A stretch of 64,000 nt of DNA from Petasospora fabianii (lineage: Eukaryota; Ascomycota; Saccharomycetes; Phaffomycetales; Wickerhamomycetaceae). Every line of letters begins with the position of its first letter. Within the stretch, counting starts at the first letter, position 1. Shown piece after piece: positions 1-10,128 of this stretch. Under the pieces are notes generated by a model. That model was not told the origin of the DNA, ran no database searches, and saw only the letters and a list, made by a program, of their open reading frames with translations. The stretch lies in assembly GCA_022641835.1 (NCBI GenBank), contig CP048715.1:2542001-2606000 (forward strand), given 5' to 3'. The position numbers and the translations under genes were made by a program.

Positions 1-298
1 CATGAGGCAAAGATACCTGGTCTTCTCAACCCAAACGCCGTCAACTACTATATAGGGATGTAAACCAATACACTCATCTCGCAACCATCAACGGCTGCCA
101 CAAGTATTTGATAAGCGGGGTCAACTGAGTAAGCTTGCTGACTAAGCGCTGACCATATTATTGCGGCGCCTACCAGCAATTTTCGCGCTTGCGACATCTG
201 TATCCGATCACCAAATTTTTCAGAAGGCGATGCGCTAAGCTCACAAAGTTACCACCTACACCCACCTACATCCCATCTACCAAGTTTATTTGCTCGAT
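1..298. promoter_or_regulatory. TIF6 upstream region with RRPE-like and PAC-like elements
   Basis: Non-coding DNA before TIF6. At 212-222 there is a CAAATTTTTCA stretch that matches the yeast rRNA-processing element (reverse of TGAAAAATTTT) at 10 of 11 bases. Immediately after it, at 227-234, lies GCGATGCG, which resembles a PAC box (GCGATGAG). The RRPE plus PAC pair close to the start codon is the known signature of ribosome-biogenesis promoters, which fits TIF6. The motif match is seen directly; its function is inferred. Confidence 0.5.
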
Positions 299-1036
299 AT
301 GGCTTCTAGAACACAATTTGAGAACTCTAACGAGGTTGGTGTTTTTTCCAAGCTCACCAACTCCTACTGTCTCGTCGCCGTTGGTGGCTCCGAGAACTTT
401 TATTCCGCCTTTGAAGCCGAACTCGGTGACGTTATCCCAATTGTCCACACTACCATCGCTGGTACCCGTATTGTCGGCAGAATGACCGCTGGTAACAGAA
501 GAGGTCTCCTTGTTCCAACACAGACGACTGATCAGGAGCTCATGCACTTGAGAAACAGTTTACCAGATTCTGTCAAGATTCAGAGAGTTGAAGAGAGACT
601 TTCTGCTCTCGGTAATGTCATCTGCTGCAACGACTACGTTGCCCTTGTCCACCCAGATATCGAGCGTGAGACTGAAGAATTGATCGCTGATGTTCTCGGT
701 GTCGAAGTCTTCAGACAGACCATCGCTGGTAATGTTCTCGTTGGTTCTTACTGTTCGCTTTCTAACCAGGGTGGAATCGTTCATCCACAGACTTCCATTC
801 CAGACCAGGAGGAGTTGTCTTCTTTGCTCCAGGTTCCACTTGTTGCCGGTACCGTGAATCGTGGTTCTTCCGTTGTTGGTGCTGGTATGGTTGTGAATGA
901 TTGGTTGGCCGTTGCCGGTTTGGACACCACTGCTCCAGAACTTTCCGTCATTGAGAGTATCTTCAGACTGCAGGACGCACAGCCAGAGACTATTTCTGGT
1001 AACTTGCGTGATACCCTTATTGAAACATACTCTTAA
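299..1036 (+). CDS. TIF6: Translation initiation factor 6 (eIF6), 60S ribosome anti-association factor
   Basis: The 245-residue product is nearly identical in sequence and equal in length to yeast Tif6. eIF6 binds the 60S subunit, acts in pre-60S maturation and export, and blocks premature joining to 40S until it is released by Efl1/Sdo1. The protein is collinear with the family along its whole length: the N-terminus reads [10 protein letters not shown], internal blocks include [17 protein letters not shown] and [17 protein letters not shown], and it ends DTLIETYS. The start is the ATG at 299; the frame is open a few codons upstream but without an ATG. A CTG codon encodes the conserved Leu of the RLQDAQPE block, supporting the standard genetic code. 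It is convergent with the ABC pump. Confidence 0.98.
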   Translation: MASRTQFENSNEVGVFSKLTNSYCLVAVGGSENFYSAFEAELGDVIPIVHTTIAGTRIVGRMTAGNRRGLLVPTQTTDQELMHLRNSLPDSVKIQRVEERLSALGNVICCNDYVALVHPDIERETEELIADVLGVEVFRQTIAGNVLVGSYCSLSNQGGIVHPQTSIPDQEELSSLLQVPLVAGTVNRGSSVVGAGMVVNDWLAVAGLDTTAPELSVIESIFRLQDAQPETISGNLRDTLIETYS

Positions 1037-1426
1037 GCTTCTGCTTGATCAAATGGTGTGTTTTGTTTGATGGGTTCCTTTGCATGTTGTCATGGTTTAA
1101 TTTTCTCTACTTCTGTCTGTGTTTCTCTTTTGGTTTGCTTGATTTCTCATCCGTGATTGCCTGGTGGTCTCACTTGTACAATGCTGCTTGTACAGGGAGA
1201 TTATAGGCTCATAATTGGCATTGTTTTATCTTGGGTTGGTTTTGTACAAAAAGCTTTAATCTATCTGATCTGGGGTTATGTCCTCAATACCATTTTAAAA
1301 TGTAGCATGATCTGCGACATGAGTAATGCCTCTTATAGACATACTGCAAACCTCGGTCGAATTTATTTATCTGTGAGAACTACTGTGGACTAGTGCAACG
1401 TACAAAACAACGAACAATCTCTATAA
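1037..1426. other. Convergent intergenic region (3' ends of TIF6 and the ABC pump)
   Basis: This holds the 3' flanks of two convergent genes. It is T-rich just after the TIF6 stop, as expected for yeast 3' UTRs. A 78-codon open frame inside it has no family features and I do not call it a gene. Confidence 0.6.
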
Positions 1427-4400
1427 TTAGTCAGCTGTGGAAACCTCTGAAGATCCATCAGCAGTGATGTAACCACCTTGAACACACAAGTTATAGAAGA
1501 GACCATTCTTGTCCTTTAACAAATTTTCCGGGGTGTCAAATTCCTTGACCTTACCATACTCTAAACACAGGATCTTATCACTGTCCATCACAGTGTCAAT
1601 TCTGTGAGCAATGGTCAAAATGGTTCTATCGCTGAACTCTTTTCTAATGGTCTCTTGAACAATTCTGTCAGTTTCAACATCAACAGACGCAGTGGCCTCA
1701 TCCAGAAGGAGAACCTTAGACGGATTCAGCAGAGCTCTTGCAAGACAAAGTAACTGTCGTTGACCGACAGACAAGTTGGAACCACCTTCTGACAATTTAG
1801 CATCCAAACCAAGTGAGGCCTCCTCACTGGTCTCAACCATAGAGTGAATATGATCCTTCAGGTGGGACAGTTCAAGGGCCCTCCACAACTCCTCATCTGT
1901 GTGTTTACCAAGAGGGTCCAAGTTGGTTCTGATGGTACCTTCGAAAGCTTGTGAGTCTTGTGGGATGATTGCCAAGTTGCTTCTCAGGTCATGCAAACCA
2001 AGTGTGGTAGTATCTACTCCGTCAATCAAGATTCTACCAGACGTAGGTTCGATGATTCTGAAGAGAGCAAGTGACAAGGTACTCTTACCAGCACCTGTCC
2101 TTCCGACTATACCAACCTTCTCCTGGGGCTTAACTTCAAAAGAAATGTCATTAAGCACCAAGTCTAAGTTTTCCCTGTATTTCGTGGAGTAGTGGTCAAA
2201 AGTGACAGCCCCCTGAGCTGGCCATTCCTTTGGTGGTTTAACATCAGTCTCTTCTGGCGCCTCAGATGGGAGATCACAATAGTCAATCAGTCTCTCAGCG
2301 GACACAATGTTGGTCTCAACCTCGACAGTCATACGAACAATCATACCGAGAGAAGCAGTGGCTTGCAGAGCGTAAGAGATCAACAAACCAGCCATACCAC
2401 CACTCAAGTGTTTGATAACGGCGAGGGAAGCAGTGGCGAAGATGATGATTGCACCAATGAACTGTAATCTGACATCCAGCCATCTGTTAATGGATCTAAA
2501 CATGTAAAGTGACTTGACAGTCATGTTGACATTGGCAAAGTGGATGAATGTAAAACGTGGTTCCTGCTGGTAAGCCAAAATAGTGCCGAATCCAGCAAGT
2601 GTCTCTTGGAGGTGAGAGAAGACTGGAGAGCGAGACATGTTGACGATTCTCTTAAGGTCACGAGATGTAGAGATGTAAAACCTCTGGTAGTAGATGTACA
2701 CGATAGAGAGAGCAACAACAATGAGGAGGAACGATGGCATGCTCAGACCAATAAATCCAAGCGTAAAAATCGTCTTCATGATCGAAGAGAAAAACATGTT
2801 GAAGGACCTTGGCAAGTTCTCATCGACCTTGTTCACGTCAGCTGAGAATCTGTTCATGATACGACCGATTGGAGTGGTCTCAAAGAAAGACATTGGTGAT
2901 CTAACAACGGACAGAGCCATGCGGTCGTGTAAGGCAGCAGAACCTTTCAGTGCACAATAGACCCACATAACGATGGATCTGAGAAGCGTGAAAAAGCCAG
3001 AACCAATACCCAAGGCGGCATAGACACCAACGTAAAGCCAAACATGATCGTTGTTTCCAGTTCTTTCATTGTTCTCCGACCAGTTTTTCAGCCAATAGTT
3101 GGCACTGATGGACAAGATCTGGGTAGTCATCATCAGAGCAATAACCGCAAAGACACCTGGAAGACCACATGCCTTGGCATACTCCTTATATACTCTGAAA
3201 TCAACTTTACCAATAGCAGCCTTTTCTTCGCCTTGAGAAGTTCTCTTGGACTGATCATTGATTGCCACCCTCTTGAAAGATGCCATACTAGCCTTTCTCA
3301 GTGTAGCCAAAGTTGGTCTGCGCTCAAGCGGCTTCTCACTGAGTTCATCAACAACAGACTGTGCAGACGATGATGGACCACTGGAAGCGGTATTGGATCC
3401 AAACTCAGAAATCAATTTGGAAATCTTCGAGCCTGAACCAACAACATCTCTGAAGCTACCGGTCTCAACAATTCTTCCGTTTTCTAACAGGATGATGTTC
3501 TCAGCCTCAGCCAACACGGAAATAGAGTTGGTTGCCAAGATAATGGTCTTCGATGAGAGAATCCCGTTAATGACCTGCTCAATGATGTTTTTGCCAACGT
3601 GAGCATCAACAGCAGATAGAATGTCATCCAAGATGAAGACATCAGCCCTAGAGTAGACAGCTCTAGCTAAACTTAGTCTAGCTTTCTGACCACCTGAGAG
3701 GGAAATTCCCTTCTCACCAACATGTGTAGAGTCGCCATCTGGTAAAATTTCAAGATCTGGAAGTAATTGACATGCCTCGAGGGTCTTCTGGTAGAACTCC
3801 TCATCAAACTTGTGACCGAACAAGATGTTCTCCTTGAAAGTAGCATTCATAATCCATGGAACTTGAGCACAATATGCAATGGATCCATGAATTTCAACAG
3901 TAGGCTCTTTCCCTTTGAGCCCAATACATGGAAGATAACCAAGAATAGCCTGCAGGAAGGTCGACTTACCAGACCCAACCCTTCCAACGATACAAGTCAA
4001 TTTACCCTTAGAGGCCTCGAAATGGTCAATCTCAAGCGCAATCTTGGAACTAGCTGTGGTAGTCTCCTCATCATAGTCTTCAGTCTTGGTCTCGTTGTTA
4101 CTTTCCCACATAAAGGCGCAGTTGTCTACCATGACAGATGTCTTCCCAAGGACTTCGACTCTCTCGAAATGCTTCAACAAGTCTGGATCAATCTCATCAG
4201 CATTCAAGAATTTGAAAATTCTGTCGAAGGAGACAGATGTTTCAATGATAGACGTGATCAATGATGGAATTTCATAGATTGGCTCTGACAGCAAGTCGAA
4301 CAGAGCCAATGCTGGAAAGGCAATGTCTGGCGTTAATGGGTTCTTAGAATAGTAAGCATAAAGAGAGAAAGTAGAGCAGCTCACAAGGAATGGCACACAG

Positions 4401-5872
4401 TACCACATGAACATAATAGCAGCCATGAAAGTGTTGATCTTCTGTAGATTCTTCAGCTCAAGCTCATTTCTGACGTAGTAAAGTCTCTCAAGCATAGCCT
4501 TCTCAATGGCATAGAGCTTAATAGACTTCATACCAAACAGTAGCTCAGAAGTAGCCTGCGTTCTCTGGTCTTTGTATTTCATCTGTGTCTTGAAAAGGGA
4601 TCTCACCTGTCTAGAGAGGTATGTATTGATGGGGATCATGACGAACATTGTAACAATACCAGCAAATGTGGCATTGCCCAAGAGATGAAAAAGAGAGAGC
4701 AAACAAAGGAAAAGCTTTATAGGAACAGCAATCAATGTCTGGAACTGATTAGATAGGTCTTGAACTCGGTTGACATCAACGGACATCAAATTGACGATAT
4801 CACCAGTGGTACGTTCCTTCTTAGCCTCGGGGGAGAGGGTAAGTGCCTTTTGATAGACCATAGTCATCATGGCACCCTTAGTACCTAGAAGAGCCTCGTA
4901 GATAGTGAGGAAGTACTTATTGTAAAGTGCCACAGAAACTAGAGACACAAGGAATAGTCCACCAGCAAGGAGAAAACCAACGATTGGTTGGGCATCCTCG
5001 TCGTTAAAGAACTTGATGAGTAATCTCAGGAGCTGTGGTGAGACAAATGAGAGGGCATCGTCCATGGAAGCAAATGTGACAGCCACGAGAACAGTTGGCC
5101 CGAAGACTCTGACAACTGCAAAAAATAGAGACTTCTTCTTCTGAGAATCCCAGACTTTCTTGAAAGCTTCGTAACCAACCTTTGGGTCGAGGGCAGCTGG
5201 AGGAACTGGAATATCCTCCTCGGTGATTCTTTGATCGCGGTAACCCTTCTCTAAGAGCTCATTCATCCAGACGAGTGTTAACTTTGAGAGGATGTTGGCC
5301 TGAACTTGACCAAGCTCAAGATAGTACTTAGCGACTTCAACAACTGGGAAGTAATAGGCAGCAGTCGAGATGAATACATGAATGGAGTTGAGACCAGCGA
5401 GGTATAGTCTAGGATTCCCCTGTGCAATAGGGTGTGAGGTTAGAAGGGACTGGATAATCGCAAGTGTCAAAAATATGGATGTGAAGAGGAAGTAGAAGAG
5501 CAGAGAAGCCCTAGACACTGGAGACTTGAAAGGGTCAAGATAAGCGAGGGGCAGTGCGATGAACAAACATGCGATGGCATTCACCAGGAAGTATTGTCTT
5601 GCGACATCAAAGAGAATGACAGTTTGAAGGAGAATAGCAAAAAGCCTCCAGACTGCACTCTTTGGAAGCTTATTGAAGCGAATCTTTCCGAAGCCAGGCG
5701 CACTCAATAATTGAGCGAGCTGGATGGTACCGAACAGGAACAGGATGAGTGATGGCGCAGCAATGAGAGCCGCAAAAAGACATGGATTGACGGCATTAGC
5801 ATGTGGTACAAGAGGAGTCAGTCCCAGAGGACAGGAACCAGTGAGGTTCAATGAGACGATAGACAGTTCCAT
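1427..5872 (-). CDS. YCF1: ABCC-family vacuolar glutathione S-conjugate pump (Ycf1/Bpt1 type)
   Basis: A 1481-residue full-length ABC transporter of the MRP/ABCC family, which moves glutathione conjugates, metal-glutathione complexes and bile-type anions into the vacuole using ATP. An N-terminal hydrophobic TMD0 (about 30-185) precedes two membrane domains and two nucleotide-binding domains. NBD1 has Walker A GRVGSGKST at about 630-638, LSGGQ at about 725 and Walker B FILDD at about 746. The Asp in place of the catalytic Glu there is normal for ABCC site 1. NBD2 has GRTGAGKST, LSVGQ and LLLDEATASVD. Between them lies a Ser-rich linker with RKAS near 862, at the place of the phosphorylated R region of Ycf1. 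The ATG at 5872 is used; the frame extends 8 codons upstream only through a GTG. Ycf1 versus Bpt1 orthology is not settled by eye. Confidence 0.85.
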   Translation of the reverse strand: MELSIVSLNLTGSCPLGLTPLVPHANAVNPCLFAALIAAPSLILFLFGTIQLAQLLSAPGFGKIRFNKLPKSAVWRLFAILLQTVILFDVARQYFLVNAIACLFIALPLAYLDPFKSPVSRASLLFYFLFTSIFLTLAIIQSLLTSHPIAQGNPRLYLAGLNSIHVFISTAAYYFPVVEVAKYYLELGQVQANILSKLTLVWMNELLEKGYRDQRITEEDIPVPPAALDPKVGYEAFKKVWDSQKKKSLFFAVVRVFGPTVLVAVTFASMDDALSFVSPQLLRLLIKFFNDEDAQPIVGFLLAGGLFLVSLVSVALYNKYFLTIYEALLGTKGAMMTMVYQKALTLSPEAKKERTTGDIVNLMSVDVNRVQDLSNQFQTLIAVPIKLFLCLLSLFHLLGNATFAGIVTMFVMIPINTYLSRQVRSLFKTQMKYKDQRTQATSELLFGMKSIKLYAIEKAMLERLYYVRNELELKNLQKINTFMAAIMFMWYCVPFLVSCSTFSLYAYYSKNPLTPDIAFPALALFDLLSEPIYEIPSLITSIIETSVSFDRIFKFLNADEIDPDLLKHFERVEVLGKTSVMVDNCAFMWESNNETKTEDYDEETTTASSKIALEIDHFEASKGKLTCIVGRVGSGKSTFLQAILGYLPCIGLKGKEPTVEIHGSIAYCAQVPWIMNATFKENILFGHKFDEEFYQKTLEACQLLPDLEILPDGDSTHVGEKGISLSGGQKARLSLARAVYSRADVFILDDILSAVDAHVGKNIIEQVINGILSSKTIILATNSISVLAEAENIILLENGRIVETGSFRDVVGSGSKISKLISEFGSNTASSGPSSSAQSVVDELSEKPLERRPTLATLRKASMASFKRVAINDQSKRTSQGEEKAAIGKVDFRVYKEYAKACGLPGVFAVIALMMTTQILSISANYWLKNWSENNERTGNNDHVWLYVGVYAALGIGSGFFTLLRSIVMWVYCALKGSAALHDRMALSVVRSPMSFFETTPIGRIMNRFSADVNKVDENLPRSFNMFFSSIMKTIFTLGFIGLSMPSFLLIVVALSIVYIYYQRFYISTSRDLKRIVNMSRSPVFSHLQETLAGFGTILAYQQEPRFTFIHFANVNMTVKSLYMFRSINRWLDVRLQFIGAIIIFATASLAVIKHLSGGMAGLLISYALQATASLGMIVRMTVEVETNIVSAERLIDYCDLPSEAPEETDVKPPKEWPAQGAVTFDHYSTKYRENLDLVLNDISFEVKPQEKVGIVGRTGAGKSTLSLALFRIIEPTSGRILIDGVDTTTLGLHDLRSNLAIIPQDSQAFEGTIRTNLDPLGKHTDEELWRALELSHLKDHIHSMVETSEEASLGLDAKLSEGGSNLSVGQRQLLCLARALLNPSKVLLLDEATASVDVETDRIVQETIRKEFSDRTILTIAHRIDTVMDSDKILCLEYGKVKEFDTPENLLKDKNGLFYNLCVQGGYITADGSSEVSTAD

Positions 5873-6217
5873 TGTATCCCCAAGACCCTCACACACTAGC
5901 CTTTGTCAGTTCCACAAGAGCCGAGTGATTGAGCGCTAACGAGTACATTTTTTAAACTCCGGCCTGTGTGCGCATACGGGGGATTTTAGTCCATCTTATC
6001 GGTGACAGCATCTGGTTAATTTATAATATCAATTTATCTTGTTTCAAAACTGGCCAAACTCTGCTATGGAGAGAATACACCCCAATCTTGTTATTTTGCA
6101 AATATTAGTTATCACCATACCAACGTGTAATCCTTTGAAAAGGGGCATGTCATGGTTTCATTTAGCCAGCCTCCTGGCATGACTGGGTCCATATTTGTTC
6201 CCATTAATTTCAGCCTT
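5873..6217. other. Upstream region of the ABC pump
   Basis: Non-coding DNA between the pump start codon and the tRNA gene. I see no convincing Yap1 site (TTACTAA class) and no open frame of note. Confidence 0.5.
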
Positions 6218-6289
6218 GGTCCTATGGTGTAGTGGTTATCACTTTCGGTTTTGATCCGGACAACCCCGGTTCGAATCCGGGTAGGACCT
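6218..6289 (+). tRNA. tRNA-Gln, anticodon TTG
   Basis: A 72-nt cloverleaf without an intron. The acceptor arms GGTCCTA and TAGGACC pair perfectly, with T as the discriminator base. The anticodon stem TTCGG/CCGGA closes the loop TTTTGAT, placing TTG at 6251-6253, which reads CAA glutamine codons. The T arm carries GGTTCGAATCC (the B box) and the D arm the A box. The sequence is close to yeast tRNA-Gln(TTG). Confidence 0.97.
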
Positions 6290-6291
6290 TG

Positions 6292-6300
6292 TTTTTTTTT
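6292..6300 (+). terminator. RNA polymerase III T-tract terminator of tRNA-Gln
   Basis: A run of nine T residues begins two bases after the mature 3' end of the tRNA, as expected for Pol III termination. Confidence 0.9.
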
Positions 6301-7063
6301 GAATCCTCGCGAGACATCTAGCGTGTTCCTACCAGATCAAAGTATCAGATAAACTCACAACCACCATATCATACAAGGTCGTTAGTGCACTGCGTTGGAT
6401 CTCACCATATTCATTTAAAATATGTAGCTATTAATCTGGTAAGCCTATTACTTGGGCTGCGAATTGGCTTAACCCTTTATTTTAGACGGGGGTTCTGGTC
6501 TTCTCTTTGTCAATAAGCAGCTAAAGGATGGTAGTAGTACACTTCCTGGCTACGGAGTGCAGAAGGTGGCCACCACTTGGCTCTACGATTGAGAGGTGGT
6601 GATGAGAAGGAACATGGAAAGGTCTAAATCACCCCTACAGAAGAGGAACCATAAGCAAATAATCTTTAGTTCGCGGTCCTAAAATACTATAAGATTGACC
6701 TTGATGGAAGATTAATCGGCTCAAAGAAACCGTCAAAATGAAACCTGGGGGTACCGGTGCCTTAATGACAGTCACAATAATAGAAGTTGTTTCAAAAATG
6801 TCACTTGACTATTTAGGTTAATAGGTAACTCAAGGCTTTATTTTCATTTCTTTTTTTTTTTTTTGTTTTGAACATTTTGACTGTTCTTCCTGTTGAATAT
6901 AAATATATATAAATATATATAAATATATATAAGTATGTAAATATACAAATATACCAATATATATACATATAAAATAAAGGATACACAGCATTCAACATAC
7001 ATACAGTCTAGGAATCTATGTCTAAAATCTATGCTATATTAATTGAGGGAGATACAAAACAAC
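6301..7063. other. Intergenic region between tRNA-Gln and the permease 3' end
   Basis: No supported gene. The right half is very AT-rich and holds a T14 run at 6851-6864 and the decamer repeat annotated separately. A 61-codon frame across the repeats is low-complexity and not a gene. Confidence 0.6.
6895..6975. repeat. AT-rich tandem repeat (aaatatatat decamers, then degenerate)
   Basis: Three perfect copies of the 10-bp unit aaatatatat occupy 6901-6930, followed by decaying copies to about 6975. It lies about 90-170 bp beyond the stop codon of the minus-strand permease. On that strand it reads as repeated TATATA, the efficiency-element motif of yeast polyadenylation signals, so it may serve as, or have grown from, the 3'-end signal. 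Confidence 0.8.
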
Positions 7064-8821
7064 TTAGCACCAAGTCTTGTAAAGTCTGTAGTACAATGGT
7101 GTCTCAGCTAGGGCCATCTTCTCATGAATGATCTCCTGCTTCAATAGATCCATATCAACGTGTTTTCTACCCGTGTCGATATCCATATCCTCAGCTCTAA
7201 TAAAAAAGATCCAGTTTCTCTTCCAGACCTTGTGGGCCACATAAAATGCGACAAAGATACAAAGGGACAAGAACACGGAGAAGAAATTCTTAGCATCAGG
7301 AGACCCACTTGGGAACAAAGCAACCCAGAACTGACCAACAATGACCATGAAGTTCATTGCGAGGCCATATACAGAGCCCCAAACACCGAATTGAGCAACG
7401 TATGTGAGCTCGTTGGTGTCTCTTCCCTGAGCGGCAAGGGCTCTTCTGAATCTGATGTGTGAGAGACAGATGGCCATCCAAGCAAAGATGGTGGAAAGAC
7501 CAGAAAGGGCAGAAAGCCAGAGGAAAACCTCTGATTGTTTGTCTGAAGCGGCGATGAAGGACAGGAGACCAATGATGAGTGTGACAAAAGTGGCATAAAG
7601 TGGACGACCGGTTCTGTCGACATATGTGAGGAACTTTGGAGCATGGCCAATATCGGCAAGTGATGAGAGAACACGGGATGAGGCATAGACGGAGGAGTTG
7701 GCAACGGAAAGAATGGCAATGAGGATGATGACGTTCATGACTGATGGGAGACCGGAAATACCAGCGTTCTGGATAGCGATGACGAATGGGGAGACAGAGG
7801 CATAAGAGTCACCGTTGAGGAGTCTGTCGTCATTGTATGGAACGAGACAGCCAATGAGGGTAAGTGTAACGATGTAAATGCATGTGACGAGCCAAAAAGT
7901 CTGCTTAGCGGCTCTTGGGATGGTGGTTCTTGGGTTCTCGGTCTCAGCTGCGGTCATACCAATCAGTTCGGTACCGGCAAAGGAGAAAGCGGCGGTAACG
8001 AAGACCGAGCAAACACCTTTGAAACCGTGAGAGAAAGCACCTGGATTGTACCAGTATTCAGCACCGATGTAACCACCATGTGGGCCACCACCGCAAATGA
8101 GGATGATACCAAGGAAAAAGAAACCAAGAACAGCAAAGACCTTGATCATGGACAAAACCACTTCAGATTCGGCGTAGTACTTCACATCGAGCATGTTGAG
8201 AACAAAAATGAAGACGTAGAAGACGGCAACCCAGACGTCGGCATTGATGTCATCTCTCCAGTATCTAATGGTGATGGCAGCAGCAACGAGTTCCAATGGC
8301 AAAAGAATCAACCATTGTAGACAGTAGTTCCAACCCATGGCGAAACCGATAGATGGATCCACAAATCTGGTTGCATAAGTGGTGAAACCACCGGAGACTG
8401 GGAATGTGACACAGAGCTCACCAAGAGCAACAGAGGTTGCAAACATCATTGTAGCGACAATGACCCAACCAATGATTAAAGCTGCTGGACCACCAGTGTT
8501 CAATGAACTACCGGAGTTGACAAAGAGACCTGTTCCGACAGATCCACCAATGGCGATCATGAGCAAGTGACGAAGTGTTAGTTCCTTTTTAAGGCCAGTG
8601 TTGGATGAGTTGAGGGCAGCCTTTTCCATGTCTGTGAGCTCGTGGTAGTCCTTCAACTCAGTCTTGGAGTGATAGGCATCGTTGTCGGATACTTCTGCTG
8701 GTTTGAATGAGTCTTTGAAACGATTCCAGGCGTTGTCATTGTTAAATGTGTTTGCAAGCTCAGGGGAAGCCGATTGGTCGGGTGAGAGTACTGACTCGCT
8801 CTTCGCTGAGTGGTCAGACAT
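7064..8821 (-). CDS. GAP1: General amino-acid permease, Gap1 type
   Basis: A 585-residue plasma-membrane amino-acid/proton symporter of the YAT (AAP) branch of the APC superfamily. The first membrane segment has the GGSVGTGLFVNSG substrate-binding glycine motif and about 12 hydrophobic segments follow. Blocks typical of Gap1 are seen: FKGVCSVFVTAAFSFAGTE, LVPYNDDRLL, SPFVIAI and LPSVMNVIILIAILSVANSS. The cytosolic C-tail matches Gap1 closely, with an AEDMDIDTGRK stretch, the DLLKQEI di-leucine helix and the terminal Trp-Cys. In S. cerevisiae that tail controls ER exit and nitrogen-regulated sorting. The start is the ATG at 8821; upstream open codons have only a GTG. The gene is divergent from a second Gap1-like permease. 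Confidence 0.9.
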   Translation of the reverse strand: MSDHSAKSESVLSPDQSASPELANTFNNDNAWNRFKDSFKPAEVSDNDAYHSKTELKDYHELTDMEKAALNSSNTGLKKELTLRHLLMIAIGGSVGTGLFVNSGSSLNTGGPAALIIGWVIVATMMFATSVALGELCVTFPVSGGFTTYATRFVDPSIGFAMGWNYCLQWLILLPLELVAAAITIRYWRDDINADVWVAVFYVFIFVLNMLDVKYYAESEVVLSMIKVFAVLGFFFLGIILICGGGPHGGYIGAEYWYNPGAFSHGFKGVCSVFVTAAFSFAGTELIGMTAAETENPRTTIPRAAKQTFWLVTCIYIVTLTLIGCLVPYNDDRLLNGDSYASVSPFVIAIQNAGISGLPSVMNVIILIAILSVANSSVYASSRVLSSLADIGHAPKFLTYVDRTGRPLYATFVTLIIGLLSFIAASDKQSEVFLWLSALSGLSTIFAWMAICLSHIRFRRALAAQGRDTNELTYVAQFGVWGSVYGLAMNFMVIVGQFWVALFPSGSPDAKNFFSVFLSLCIFVAFYVAHKVWKRNWIFFIRAEDMDIDTGRKHVDMDLLKQEIIHEKMALAETPLYYRLYKTWC

Positions 8822-10128
8822 TTTGAGGTATGTATCTGACGGGGAAGTTGGGCTGTGTGCCACGAGAGATTTATGAGGAAGTGTAAGAGTGAACTGGTAC
8901 AGTCCTCCTAGTTGCTAACGGTGTAGATGGTTGCAAAGCAAAGAAAAGGTTTTGCACGAGTTTAATTGTTAATGTAATGGAGCGGGCCGGAAAGTGTTTG
9001 CAAAGTATGGCGGGATGCAAAACACGCGCAACCGCTCAGAGTCATCTCGAAAAAGCAATTACGTTAGACGTCGCGGGATGAAGCACGAGCTCAATGGAAC
9101 GCTTGTGGGTGGAGAGGTCTTGGTGGTCTTAAAACTAGAAGAAAGATCTTTAGACTCTAGTTGGGTAATCATTGGGTTCATCCGTTTATAGGGTCAGAAC
9201 TGCTAGTAGTCGTTGTTAGAGACTGGCGTCGTTCGAGGTGTCGTTCAATCTAAAAACCCCAACGGCTGCCAAACGTGTCTCCACCAATTCAGGGGTCTCT
9301 CTAGTACGCCTGATCTGTGTGCCTGTCGCCCCCAGATCTTGCCTCAGCAGCACGCTTATCCACAGCAAAAGATGGTTCAACATTAACCCATACTAAAAGT
9401 ATCCACTTTCAATCCTCCTGTACCGGACACTCGTTCGCTCTTGCCTTTAAATGTTTATGCAATGCTTCAAGCCGGGTGCAAGTGCCGTAGCTAGCGAAGT
9501 TTGTGCCAGCCTACGGCACCAACCAAAAAAAATTTTGTTCGCGAAGAAAAGGCGTGCTTAAGACGTATCGAGCGGGTTCGCGCACTCACAACATATGGCG
9601 ACGGCTTCTCTCTACTCTGGTCTCAATGAGATCTGAGGTGTTAAGCGCTGCTTGGTCTTGATCGGGACCAGATACACACCAGTGATGTCTGGCCGAGCAT
9701 TACGGCAGACCCAACATGTATACTAAGTTTCATATAGGGCTGTGTTAGTCTCCAATTAGTATCGTGTGGTGGGCTGGAGCACAGATATCCCTTGGTCATG
9801 GTGATATACTCGTAGAATGTACAGCTGTCTCTTGCCGTAGCTTGGAACCGATATGCTAAGGAATCGATTTGCTAAGGAGCCACGGTGAAATGGGACATAT
9901 AGCAGCTCCTCGATCAGTTCTTCGGGAATCTGCTAGACGTATCAGTCCATATGTCGGGTCAGCCTTATATGCAGAGCCTCCCTGATTTCTGTCCAAGTAG
10001 CAGTTACTCATGCACAAGTTTTCTGGCACATCGAAAGCTTGAAGAAAACTTGATTGAAAGATTTTCCCATCTGTTCCCCTGCTAGCATCCAATTGATACC
10101 GATATTATTCACAATATATCCCGCCTGT
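8822..10128. promoter_or_regulatory. Shared 1.3 kb divergent promoter of two amino-acid permeases
   Basis: Long non-coding DNA between two head-to-head permease genes. A GATAAG site lies on the minus strand at 9355-9360 (CTTATC on plus), the core bound by Gln3/Gat1 GATA activators in nitrogen catabolite control. A perfect 9-bp inverted repeat, GTGCCGTAG at 9482-9490 and CTACGGCAC at 9511-9519, is annotated separately. A short poly-A followed by T run lies near 9528-9539. I see no gene here. Confidence 0.55.
9482..9519. repeat. Perfect 9-bp inverted repeat with 20-nt spacer
   Basis: GTGCCGTAG and its exact reverse complement CTACGGCAC are separated by 20 nt. The site is near the middle of the divergent permease promoter, and the arms contain CCG and CGG triplets such as zinc-cluster factors recognise. 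The regulatory role is inference. Confidence 0.6.

Noticed and set aside
1157-1393. 78-codon frame after TIF6
   Set aside because: It lies in convergent 3' flanks and has no features beyond chance hydrophobic runs.
10054-10128. 25-codon N-terminal extension of the second Gap1-like permease
   Set aside because: The open frame starts only with TTG and the first ATG is at 10129; the extra segment has no family similarity.
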